A stretch of 64,000 bases of DNA from Tritrichomonas musculus (Eukaryota; Parabasalia; Tritrichomonadida; Tritrichomonadidae): positions 558,001 to 622,000 of the forward strand of contig JAPFFF010000016.1 of the NCBI GenBank assembly GCA_039105265.1, given 5' to 3'. Both the position numbers and the translations under genes were made by a program. Shown here one piece after another: positions 9,591-19,240 of the stretch. Each line of letters begins with the position of its first letter. The first letter of the stretch is position 1. Below the pieces are notes generated by a model. The model was not told the origin of the DNA and made no database searches. It saw nothing but the letters and a program-made list of their open reading frames with translations.

Positions 9591-12275
9591 TCAAAATTTA
9601 TGTTTTGAAAAAAGAAAAAAAACTCAATTTGTAAGGCGAATTTTATTGACCTGTATACTAAACCATTTTTTTTTTTTACTAAATCTCGGAAGAAAAGTCG
9701 ATCAAAGTTGATAAACATATATTTTTGATATTAAAACAATATATCTAATAGAATTTCGACAAACAATTATAATGATTTCAACAAATATTTCATGAAATTA
9801 TATTTTTTATATTTTATCTAGTTTCGACATTATTTTTTTAAAATTTCAATCATGATTTATATAACGTTATATTCGATGTTTATGGAATTCCAATAAGCAC
9901 TTTATGAAATTATGATAAACATTTAATGCAATTTAAAAATCTGTTTTATTACATTTCATCAATTTTACATAGAATTTCAACTTTTATTTATGTAATTTGA
10001 ACACTCATTATATAAAATTACAACAAATTTTTAACGAAATTTGACATAGATCTTTATAAAATTTTATTTTTATAAGCTTTTGTAATTTCATCATTCATTT
10101 CAATTACATTTTATAACAATATTTATAAAATTATATTAATATCTGTTTATTTAGTTTCAACTAATATTTTATGAAATTTCAACTAGAATTTTATTCAATT
10201 TCAACTAGTATTTCATGAAATTTCAACTCGTATTTTATTACATTTTTACTTGTATTTTATAACATTTTTAAGAAATATTTTATGAAATTTTTCCAAGTTT
10301 TTTATTACATTTACAACAATTATTTTATTACATTTCAAAAAATCTTTTATTTAATTTCATCAATTATTTAATGTAATTTCGATTGATGCTTTTGAAGTTT
10401 TATAAAAAAATTTAATCAAGTTTCAACAAAACATTTTATAAAATTTCAGTATTAATTTTATTCAATTTCATCATGCTTTAAATATAATTTCATAAAATGG
10501 ATTAATGATATTCCAATAATATTTTATCAAATTTTAAAAAATGCTTTATCTTATTTCAATTAATATTTAATGGAATTTTATTTGATAATTTTAACATGAT
10601 TTCACAAAAATTTTTATGATATTTCAATAAATTTTATATAAAATTATCATTGATTTTTTATTATGTTTTCAGCCGTTTATTTTATATAATTTTAAATAAG
10701 AACTTATAATATTCTAAAAGTATTTTCAATGAAATTTCATTTATTATTAACACAATTTCAAATATTTTATTTATGGAATTCTATTGAATAAATTCATGAC
10801 ATTTTGTCAAAAATTCATGGAATAATAAAAAATTTTTTATTGGATTTCATTCAATATTTCATACAATTTCAAATAATATTTATATGCAATTCTATTTAAT
10901 ATATTATGAAATTCATATCTATTTTTAATGGAATTTTACAAAATATTTTATTGGATTTTATTTAATTCTTTAATCAAATTTATTTCAAATATTTCATTAC
11001 ATTTTATTAAAAAAATTTATATAATTTATGTGAATATTTTATCAAATTTAAGTCAATTTATTTTATCAAATTTACTTCAAAATGTTTTATCGAGTTTCAT
11101 TTTATATTTTATACAGTTATTTATTATTTACTAATCTAATTTACATTGAATATTTATGAAATACCTTTAAGTATTTTATGAAATTATTTTGAAATTTATG
11201 GAATTTCAAAATCATTATTCATAAAATTTTCATCCATAATTAATAAAATTAGCACCAATATTTATTACATTTCAACCAAATTTAATAAAATTTTTATCAT
11301 TATTTCATATAATTTCGACATTGATTAAATGTAATTCTCACTTAAATATTTATGGAATTCCGCAAATATTTATAAAATTTTTTTATAAATATTTATTGGA
11401 TTTTAACAATGTTTTTTATTACATTTCAACTCATTATTCAATGTAATTTTTATTCAATATTTTATCTAATTTCAATAAGTATTTATAAAATTTTACAATC
11501 GCTTTATAAAGTTTGAAAATAAATAATAATTTATAACATTTAAAAAATATTTTATCCAATTTCATCCATAATTTAATAATGTTTGATCAAATATTTTTAT
11601 CTCATTTCAACAAATATTTCATCCCATTTCAACAAATATTTCATAGCATTTCAACAAATATTACAATTGCATTTCAACAAATATTTCATTTCATTTTAAC
11701 AAATATTTCATAGCATTTCAACAAATATTTTTATCACATTTCAACAAATATTTCATTCCATTTCAACAAACATTTCATAGCATTTTAATAAATATTTCAT
11801 GGCATTTCAACAAATATTTCATTTCATTTCAACAAATATTACAATTGCATTTCAACAAATATTTCATTTCATTTTAACAAATATTTCATAGCATTTCAAC
11901 AAATATTTCATTCCATTTCAACAAATATTTCATTTAATTTCAACAAATATTTCATAGCATTTCAACAAATATTTCATTCCATTTCAACAAATATTTCATA
12001 GCATTTCAACAAATATTTCATTTAATTTCAACAAATGTTTCAATAAAATTTCAACAAATATTTCATGGCATTTCAACATATATTTTATACCATTTTAACA
12101 AATATTTATGCAATTATCACACTTTATTTTTATTACATTTGATTGATAAAATTTTATTACATTTAATAAAAAAATTTAACATAATTTTATACTTATATTT
12201 CATTTAGTTTTAATATATTGGTTTTTATGACATTTTACATAATATTTTAATCGAGTTTCTCTCAATGATTTAAAA
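9590..12275. repeat. Degenerate 22-bp minisatellite (copy 1), ATTTCAACAAATATTTTAT type
   Basis: From about 9740 the sequence is built from units of about 20-29 bp around the core ATTTCAACAAATATTT followed by 3-8 variable bases. The left two thirds are strongly degenerate. About 11590-12080 is nearly regular with a 22-bp period, close to two helical turns. The array ends abruptly at the open frame of the kinase gene. Variant units follow the same order as in copy 2 (for example the stretch around 10780 matches that around 20345), so the two arrays are one duplicated block. Confidence 0.85.
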
Positions 12276-12395
12276 CCACCATCTCTTGATCAACCTATTA
12301 CAAAAGTTAGAGAAGATTTAAATTATGGAAATGGATTAAATCAGCAAAGAGAAGCAGAGCTCATTAAAAGAAACAAAGAACTTGAAGCACAGCTA

Positions 12396-13469
12396 ATGCT
12401 CAAGACAAAAAAGCTTGAAGAATCAGAAGCTAATAAAAAGCAGTATGAAAATCAGCTTGCAATTAAAACAAGTGAAATCCAAAAGATGAAAAGGGAGTTG
12501 GAAGAAATAAATAGAAAACAAAGATTTGAAATGGCTAAACAAAAGGAAGAGTTTAGTAATATTCAAATGATGGCAGCAATAAAACAACAACCAATTCAAG
12601 CAATCGAAATTCTTGATGCGAAAGAAGTTCGAGAACTTGAAAAAGTTGAACAAATTGGATTTGGGAATGGTGGGAAAGTGATGAAAGTATCAAAGAAGAA
12701 ATATTATGCATTGAAAGAAATGAATATTCAAAAAGCAAGTTTTGAAAATCTTCAACATTTCATCTCCGAATATGAAATCATGAACATGATGAATCATCCA
12801 AATATTCTCAAAACACATGGAATTTATCTCAGCGACAAAGAAATTCCACCATCAATCCTCCTTGAATATTGTCCAATGAATCTTGAACAAGCCATCCAAA
12901 AACGAACATTAAGCAAAGTCCAACTTGTATACATTATATATCAAATTGCGGAAGGTATGAAATATGTTCACTTCCGAAAAATCATTCATCGAGATTTGAA
13001 ACCATCGAATATTCTTCTGACAGAAGATTTCACTATCAAGATCAGTGATTTTGGCATTTCACGTTTAATGAACGCCGAAGAACAATCGATGACAGGCGGC
13101 GTTGGTACACAAAAATACATGGCGCCAGAAGTTATCAATGAAGAACGATACAATGAGAAAGTTGATGTATATTCATATGGAGTTGTTGTTTTCTTCATTC
13201 TCAGTGGGGGTGAACTTCCAGACATCAGAATTCGCGACATTTGTCTTGGTAAGAAAGCACCAATTCCAACATCATTCACACCACTCGCACAACAACTTGT
13301 TGAAGCATGTTGGACATTTGATCCTCAATATCGACCAGGCTTCAATATTGTCTGTGACATTGTCGAACAAAACAACTTTTCATTAGCTCCTCTCTCAAGA
13401 CTTGAAACGCAAGAATTAACACGCATGATCAATGACTACAAGGCACATATTCCAACATACACCGAATGA
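12396..13469 (+). CDS. TKL-like Ser/Thr protein kinase, 5'-truncated (copy 1)
   Basis: This is a 357-residue protein from the only ATG available. Residues 1-65 are coiled coil. The kinase domain spans about 85-340 with all key motifs: GFGNGGKV glycine loop, YYALKEM (VAIK Lys), IIHRDLKPSN catalytic loop, ISDFGIS, and KYMAPEV (APE). The C-lobe ends with CWTFDPQYRP, typical of trichomonad TKL kinases. It should phosphorylate Ser/Thr; the substrate is unknown. The open frame continues upstream without an ATG to about 12267 (reading NDLKPPSLDQPITKV...), and the same protein-like stretch is conserved in copy 2, so the original N-terminus has been lost and replaced by the minisatellite. The ATG used here is TTA in copy 2, so it is probably not ancestral. 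It may still be expressed from the truncated frame. Confidence 0.85.
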   Translation: MLKTKKLEESEANKKQYENQLAIKTSEIQKMKRELEEINRKQRFEMAKQKEEFSNIQMMAAIKQQPIQAIEILDAKEVRELEKVEQIGFGNGGKVMKVSKKKYYALKEMNIQKASFENLQHFISEYEIMNMMNHPNILKTHGIYLSDKEIPPSILLEYCPMNLEQAIQKRTLSKVQLVYIIYQIAEGMKYVHFRKIIHRDLKPSNILLTEDFTIKISDFGISRLMNAEEQSMTGGVGTQKYMAPEVINEERYNEKVDVYSYGVVVFFILSGGELPDIRIRDICLGKKAPIPTSFTPLAQQLVEACWTFDPQYRPGFNIVCDIVEQNNFSLAPLSRLETQELTRMINDYKAHIPTYTE

Positions 13470-13806
13470 AACTCAAAACTCCAATGAAACGTAAAATTCA
13501 TTTCTAATAAATCATTCTAATTTTTCAAAATATTTTTTTTTTATTGCTATTATTCATTAAATTACTATCATTTGAATTATGCCATGATACTCTCCATAAA
13601 CCTAAAAAGCAACAAATGTAAACTCTTATTCAAAAAAAGTTTTTTGTTTTACTCCAATCATTTTTCTCTCCATTTTAATGCATATTCCAACAGAAAATAT
13701 CTTATTAATTTGGACTGATATATATCTGTTAAATTGCTACAATCCTAAAAAAACAACGTTAAAAGTATTATTCTTTTTCCCGATATCAGATATAAAATTA
13801 ATATTG
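13470..13806. other. Intergenic spacer; end of the duplicated block
   Basis: The first 75 bp or so after the kinase stop (to about 13545) match the sequence after kinase copy 2 (35571-35650), which marks the right limit of the duplication. The remainder is AT-rich with nothing recognised. Confidence 0.6.
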
Positions 13807-14979
13807 CTATAACCATGGATGCTTATCGTTCTGAAAAAAAGTTTTGATTTTCTCATCTTCAAATTTCTTTTGATTTTTTTTGATTGAATTTATTTGTTTG
13901 TTTATATCATCAAGTTGATTACTTAATTGTGTTTGAGATCTTTGAATATCTTCTCTTTCTTGTTCAAGAATTCTCTTTTTCATTTGAATATTTCCATCAT
14001 TGATAGCAATTTTACTTCGATAAGATTCCACTTGTGTGTTTAGCCTATAAATGATTGTTCGATGCTCTTCTTTAATATTTTCAATTTGACCACAAATTTG
14101 ATTTTTTTGAGAATTGCAATTGTTAAATATTTGTTTGAACCTTCTTATTTCTGATTGCTTTGATGAACATTGACCAGAATAGTTTCTAGAATATCTTTTC
14201 CATGTGTACAATTTGACATCAACATTGCAATTTGCTGATGCATTGTATTCTTTGTAAAAACGCTCTGAACTGCAATGACTTGCTCTTACTTTGACATGCT
14301 TACTTACCCATTCATATGTTCTGCTCGGATCATATTTTCCATTATATTCTGCTCTGCAACCTACACCTGAAAAAATATCACTTCTTCTTTCGTGTAATTC
14401 ATAACATGGACATGGATCAATTTCATATTCTAAACTATTTAATATTCTTTGTGCTTCATTAATTGAATTATTATAATAATCGATTGATGAATCGCATTCA
14501 TCTAATTTCCTTCTCATATCATAAAGAGAATTATTATATGCATTATTTGATTGAGAAATTTCTGATTCAATCTTTTTAATGTTTCGATTGAAATCACATT
14601 TTTCAGATTCTAATTGAGAAATCTCATTTTCAATATTATTAATTTTCCTGTTTTTAACATTATTGTTATTTTGGTTATTTCATTGATACTCTGAATATTG
14701 AGAATTTAATAAATTTATTTTGTTTTTGCTGTTTTGTATTTCAATTTCATAATATTGAATAAGCTTTTCTTCATTGATATTGTATTCTTTCGATTTGTTA
14801 TTTATTTCTTGTTTTGATTGAATAATTAATTTATTTGTTTCATCAATGATTGCTTTTAAGAATTGAGAAGGATAAGAGATACTCATGATTGTTTGTTTCA
14901 ATTGTTTGATATTATCTTTTAATTGTGTTTTACAAGTTTCGTTGAATTTTTCTCTTATTTTTGATGATTTATCAATCAA
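13807..14979 (-). pseudogene. Coiled-coil protein gene split by one in-frame stop
   Basis: One frame runs from 14979 to 13807 (391 codons) and is broken once, by a TGA just before 14680. Reading beyond it in the same frame stays coding-like for 54 codons up to the next Met. The product is long coiled coil with a Cys-rich insert (DPCPCYELHERR, then several Cys in about 100 residues) in the middle, followed by more coiled coil and a short KHPWL end. No ATG heads the frame: the first codon after the upstream stop region is not Met, so the 5' end is also defective or the start lies further in. The family is not recognised. It is either a recent pseudogene or a real gene with a sequencing error. 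It is divergent from the VWA gene across about 355 bp. Confidence 0.6.
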
Positions 14980-15334
14980 AAAATAAAAATATATGAAACG
15001 TTATTTTATTTTATTTATAATCAATCAATGTTGATTTAAAGCTGTTCAAAAAAATCTGAACATTTCATTGAAAGCATTCAAAAAGTTATGAAATTCAAAG
15101 AGAAAAATAATACAAGATCCTATGTGCCAGTTGGTCAGATTTTAACATATTTGTTTTATCTCCTAAGAACAAATTTAAGCATCATAAAATAAATAAGTCT
15201 CGAAGACGAATAATGAAAATAAAATTGAGAGCATAACGATCATTTAAAAAATACAATTATCTGGCAAAATAATTCATAAAATTATGTTAATACCTTAAAT
15301 ATATTATTATTAATATATTTATAATCAACATTGA
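14980..15334. other. Spacer between two divergent truncated genes
   Basis: AT-rich, with TTCAAAAAGTT at 15077-15087. No VIT-domain coding sequence is found here, although the VWA gene on the right would be expected to have one. Confidence 0.5.
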
Positions 15335-17716
15335 TTGATTAAAGAATTTATTTTTGTTGTTGATTGTAGCTTTTCAATGACTGGAAAATCGAGTAAAAAA
15401 GCAGCTGAATGTCTTGAATTCTTTATTAAATCACTTCCACCGAATTCGTATTTCAATGTCATTCGATTTGGTTCTAAGTATGTGAAACTTTTTGAGAAGT
15501 CTGTTTTATATAATGATGAAACATCTGAAGAAGCTATTAATTTAGCATTAAATCTTGAAGCTGATTTAGGAGGAACTGAAATTTATTCACCTTTAAATGA
15601 CATTTTTTCATCAAAAAGTTGTATAAATGAACAGCGTCAAATATTCATAATGACAGATGGCGAAGTGTACAATGAAGAAAAAATTCTGGAACTTGTTTCG
15701 GCAAATGCTAACGAAAACCGATGCTTTACGATAGGTATCGGCAGAGGTTGTGATGCTGGACTCATTGAAGAAATTGCTAAAAAATCTGGAGGAAAAAGTG
15801 ATTTTGTACAGGAAGGAGATTCGATTAGTGACAAACTTATTCCTCAATTAAAGTCGTCTCTTCAACCTAATATTTCTTCAATTGAGATTCACTTTGAAGG
15901 TGAAGATAATGATTCGTTTGAGTTGTCTCCATATCCGATTCCGTTCATTAATTGGAATGGATCTTATGTTGTTTATGTCAGAAAGAGAAAAAATAATAAT
16001 AATAAAGATACATATAAAAATGGTATTTTAATCACTGGAGTTTATGATGATGAATCTATTGATATTCCTGTTGAAGAGATTCATCAACTGAGTAATGTTG
16101 AAGAAGATAAATTTGGATTCGCCTATGGTAAAAATATTAGTAATGCTATTTTGCCATTGTTCGCTTTCTCATTCCTTAAAAATATTGAATTAAAATACAA
16201 TAAAAAAGAAATTCCTGATGAAGTTAAAGCAAAGGCGATTGAGTTTAGCATTGCAAGCGGTGTTTTATGCAAATATACGGGATACGTTGGAATGACAGAA
16301 CTGCCTAAAAAATCTTTAGAATATCTTGATGATCCATTTGCTGCAATGTCGCATATCAAGGCAGCTTACAATGATCCATTTTCATCATCATCACGAAAAC
16401 AGTCAGATCCTTATGATCCATTTGCTACTGCAATATCGCAAAACAAAGCAGCTTCCGATGATCCATTTTCATCATCACAAAACAAAGCAGCTTCCAATGA
16501 TCCATTTTCATCATCACATAACAAAGCAGCTTCCAATGATCCATTTTCATCATCACATAACAAAGCAGCTTCCAATGATCCATTTTCATCATCACATAAC
16601 AAAGCAGCTTCCGATGATCCATTTTCATCATCACAAAACAAAACAGCTTCCGATGATCCATTTTCATCATCACAAAACAAAGCAGCTTCCAATGATCCAT
16701 TTTCATCATCACATAACAAAGCAGCTTCCGATGATCCATTTTCATCATCACATAACAAAGCAGCTTCCAATGATCCATTTTCATCATTACAAAACAAAAC
16801 AGCTTCCAATGATCCATTTTCATCATTACAAAACAAAACAGCTTCCAATGATCCATTTTCATCATCACAAAACAAATCAGCTTCCAATGATCCATTTTCA
16901 TCATCACAAAACAAATCAGCTTCCAATGATCCATTTTCATCATTACAAAACAAAGCAGCTTCCAATGATCCATTTTCATCATCACAAAACAAAGCAGCTT
17001 CCAATGATCCATTTTCATCATTACAAAACAAAACAGCTTCCAATGATCCATTTTCATCATCACAAAACAAAACAGCTTCCAATGATCCATTTTCATCATC
17101 ACAAAACAAATCAGCTTCCAATGATCCATTTTCATCATTACAAAACAAATCAGCTTCCAATGATCCATTTTCATCATTACAAAACAAATCAGCTTCCAAT
17201 GATCCATTTTCATCATCATCACGAAAACAGTCAGATCCTTATGATCCATTTGCTACTGCAATATCGCAAAACAAAGCAGCTTCCGATGATCCATTTTCAT
17301 CATCACAAATACAAAAGTGCACTGATGATCCATTTTCTTCATCATCACAAAAACAAGCACCAATCAAGGAATTAGAAATACCTAACAAATGTGAATTAAT
17401 TACTTTAGTCCGCAATCAAAAAGCCAATGGTTATTGGGATGATTTAAATGCAGTGAAAAATATCGCTGGAATAAATATTGATCGCATTGATGAAATTCAA
17501 TTACCTGATAAAAATATTGAAAAAAAATGTATTGCAACTATTTTTGCTATTGCTGCAATGCGAGCCAATTATTCTAAAGAAAAAAATTCATGGATAATGA
17601 TTGAACAAAAAGCCATCTCTTGGCTCAAGAAGACGCTGCCTGATGTTGATATAGAAAAAGTTATTTCAAAAATTGTTTTGTGTTTGGGTGATGCAAATAT
17701 CGATACTATTAAATAG
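15335..17716 (+). CDS. 5'-truncated VIT/VWA-family protein with DPF tandem repeats
   Basis: The open frame has 793 codons but begins at TTG, immediately after a TGA, with no ATG before residue 15. It opens inside the first strand of a von Willebrand A domain: FIFVVDCSFSM carries the MIDAS DxSxS motif, followed by GGTEIY (Thr) and MTDGE (Asp), so the metal site is complete. In relatives (inter-alpha-inhibitor heavy-chain-like proteins) a VIT domain precedes this; it is missing here. Residues about 170-325 are the usual post-VWA beta region. Residues about 330-680 are 13-residue repeats of NDPFSSSQNKAAS type, about 26 DPF motifs in all. The last 110 residues are the helical C-terminal region of VIT/VWA proteins (NQKANGYWDDL, ending in helices). 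DPF motifs bind the AP-2 alpha appendage in other eukaryotes, so an endocytic link is possible. The missing start suggests a recent 5' deletion. Confidence 0.75.
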   Translation: MIKEFIFVVDCSFSMTGKSSKKAAECLEFFIKSLPPNSYFNVIRFGSKYVKLFEKSVLYNDETSEEAINLALNLEADLGGTEIYSPLNDIFSSKSCINEQRQIFIMTDGEVYNEEKILELVSANANENRCFTIGIGRGCDAGLIEEIAKKSGGKSDFVQEGDSISDKLIPQLKSSLQPNISSIEIHFEGEDNDSFELSPYPIPFINWNGSYVVYVRKRKNNNNKDTYKNGILITGVYDDESIDIPVEEIHQLSNVEEDKFGFAYGKNISNAILPLFAFSFLKNIELKYNKKEIPDEVKAKAIEFSIASGVLCKYTGYVGMTELPKKSLEYLDDPFAAMSHIKAAYNDPFSSSSRKQSDPYDPFATAISQNKAASDDPFSSSQNKAASNDPFSSSHNKAASNDPFSSSHNKAASNDPFSSSHNKAASDDPFSSSQNKTASDDPFSSSQNKAASNDPFSSSHNKAASDDPFSSSHNKAASNDPFSSLQNKTASNDPFSSLQNKTASNDPFSSSQNKSASNDPFSSSQNKSASNDPFSSLQNKAASNDPFSSSQNKAASNDPFSSLQNKTASNDPFSSSQNKTASNDPFSSSQNKSASNDPFSSLQNKSASNDPFSSLQNKSASNDPFSSSSRKQSDPYDPFATAISQNKAASDDPFSSSQIQKCTDDPFSSSSQKQAPIKELEIPNKCELITLVRNQKANGYWDDLNAVKNIAGINIDRIDEIQLPDKNIEKKCIATIFAIAAMRANYSKEKNSWIMIEQKAISWLKKTLPDVDIEKVISKIVLCLGDANIDTIK
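16440..17220 (+). repeat. 39-bp minisatellite encoding DPF repeats
   Basis: There are about 19 tandem 39-bp units (each 13 codons) with few variants (SSSHNKAAS, SSLQNKTAS, SSSQNKSAS). The array is bracketed by a near-identical longer unit at 16384-16470 and 17214-17300 (SSSSRKQSDPYDPFATAIS), a sign of unequal exchange. Both strands read open in several frames because of the repeat; only the + frame is taken as coding. Confidence 0.9.
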
Positions 17717-18167
17717 TAGCATATACAGTTGATGGAATTATTATAAAAAGCTATTTTTCTTTAATTTTAAGTATATGAATAATTTTTATATTAACTTCTT
17801 TGCTTATTCTTTTAAGAAAATTTGATATTGATGTAGAATAAAATGCATTTTTTTCATATAAGTTTATTAACAAGTGGCTTGTAATCATTTGTATAACTTT
17901 TTTCAATGCTAAGAGTGTTTAGTTTTTTGATTTCTGTGACAATGCATGGAATTAATTTAAGGTAATTCAATCATAATTTCTATCATAATGAAATCTTCAA
18001 GAAAATCATTACTAGATATTTATGAGCATATTCCAGTATTTTTAATTAAGAAAATATTAAACACATGTGAAATATTTTATTGTTTCGATATGATGAATCT
18101 GAAAATGAATACTATAAGTATTTTTTCATTATTTTTGAAGTAAAATTGTGCCACATTTTAAACTAAG
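17717..18167. other. AT-rich spacer
   Basis: Nothing recognised. Short readable stretches near 17987-18110 have no clear identity. Confidence 0.4.
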
Positions 18168-18392
18168 GAAATTCAAAACTATATTAACCAATACGCACAA
18201 CTTTATGAAGCATTTATACTATTCATTTCAGATGAAAATGAATCTAACACCAAAACAGAATTAAATTGCAACCATAATTTTCAAAAAGCAAAAGATATTT
18301 TAGATAACTCAATTTTTTCAAATAATAAAGAAGAGAGCCGCTCAATACTTTTAATGACATCTAAAATATCAGATAATCATTATAGGTCTTAA
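18168..18392 (+). pseudogene. Relic of a DUF3447/ankyrin gene (N-terminal part)
   Basis: A 74-codon stretch reads EIQNYINQYAQLYEAF... and ends SKISDNHYRS. It aligns by eye with the N-terminal region of the transposase-linked ankyrin domain (there FLDNDED... to VKISNNHHR) and of the broken ankyrin gene at 36.6-38.7 kb (FLDEP... to FANYHKR). No start codon is present and the frame is lost just after the poly-A run. It is a gene fragment of the same trichomonad multigene family. Confidence 0.55.
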
Positions 18393-19240
18393 AAAAAAAA
18401 AAAAAGATTTTTATTAAGAATAATATTAATGATAAACATCACTGTTTCTAACCAAAACATATTAAAGTTTGGTTCCACTATAAAAATATTGATTATTTTG
18501 ATCAACTTTTTTTTTGTTTTAATTCAAAAAAATGACTGGACGGTTTTATTTGAATATTTTATAATTGTAAATCTCGTTATTAAATTTGACATATATTTTT
18601 TCAAAATTTTTTATCTTTTTTTATAAAGAATATTATTTTGAAAAAACATATTTTTATTACCTTTTATAAGTATTATAGTGCTAATTTATTTTTCCAAATC
18701 AAAATATTTATATATTCATTAAGATATATTTGTTTCAAAATGAAAGGGAGGTAAAATTTATTTAACGAAATTTATTGTTATTTGATAGATCAGAATTCAC
18801 ATTTTAATATCCAAACAATATTAATTATGATGAAAACTTTCTTTTATATTATATTATTCTGTAAAATTGTTTTTATTGATAAAATTAAATATGATTTTTT
18901 ATTAAAGATATTTATTTTAAACTAATCATTTGTCCATTTTAAAAACATTTCATTCAAATCATATGAAACATATGAGAATATATTTTGAAAAATAAAAAAG
19001 ATTAATGCCAAAAAGACTTAAATATTACTTTATAAAAATTTATTTTATATCATATTAATGTGTAAATCTTTATTAATTCCAACCAATATTTGATATATTT
19101 AATATTTTAATAATTTTCTGATTTTATAAATAAAACTTTGATGAAAATTTCAATGAAAAAATATTTTAATTCGTTGAGAAAAATGGTTGGAATTTCAAAT
19201 GTTCAAACCAATTTTGGATGTTTCAAGAATAATTTTCTGA
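18393..19240. other. AT-rich spacer
   Basis: No gene is supported. A 65-codon open stretch at 18429-18626 is hydrophobic and could be the out-of-frame continuation of the ankyrin relic, but I cannot confirm it. Confidence 0.4.

Noticed and set aside
16326-17375. Open frames of 260-350 codons overlapping the DPF repeat on both strands
   Set aside because: Shadows of the 39-bp repeat; the frame with DPF joins a real VWA domain and C-terminal region, the others join nothing.
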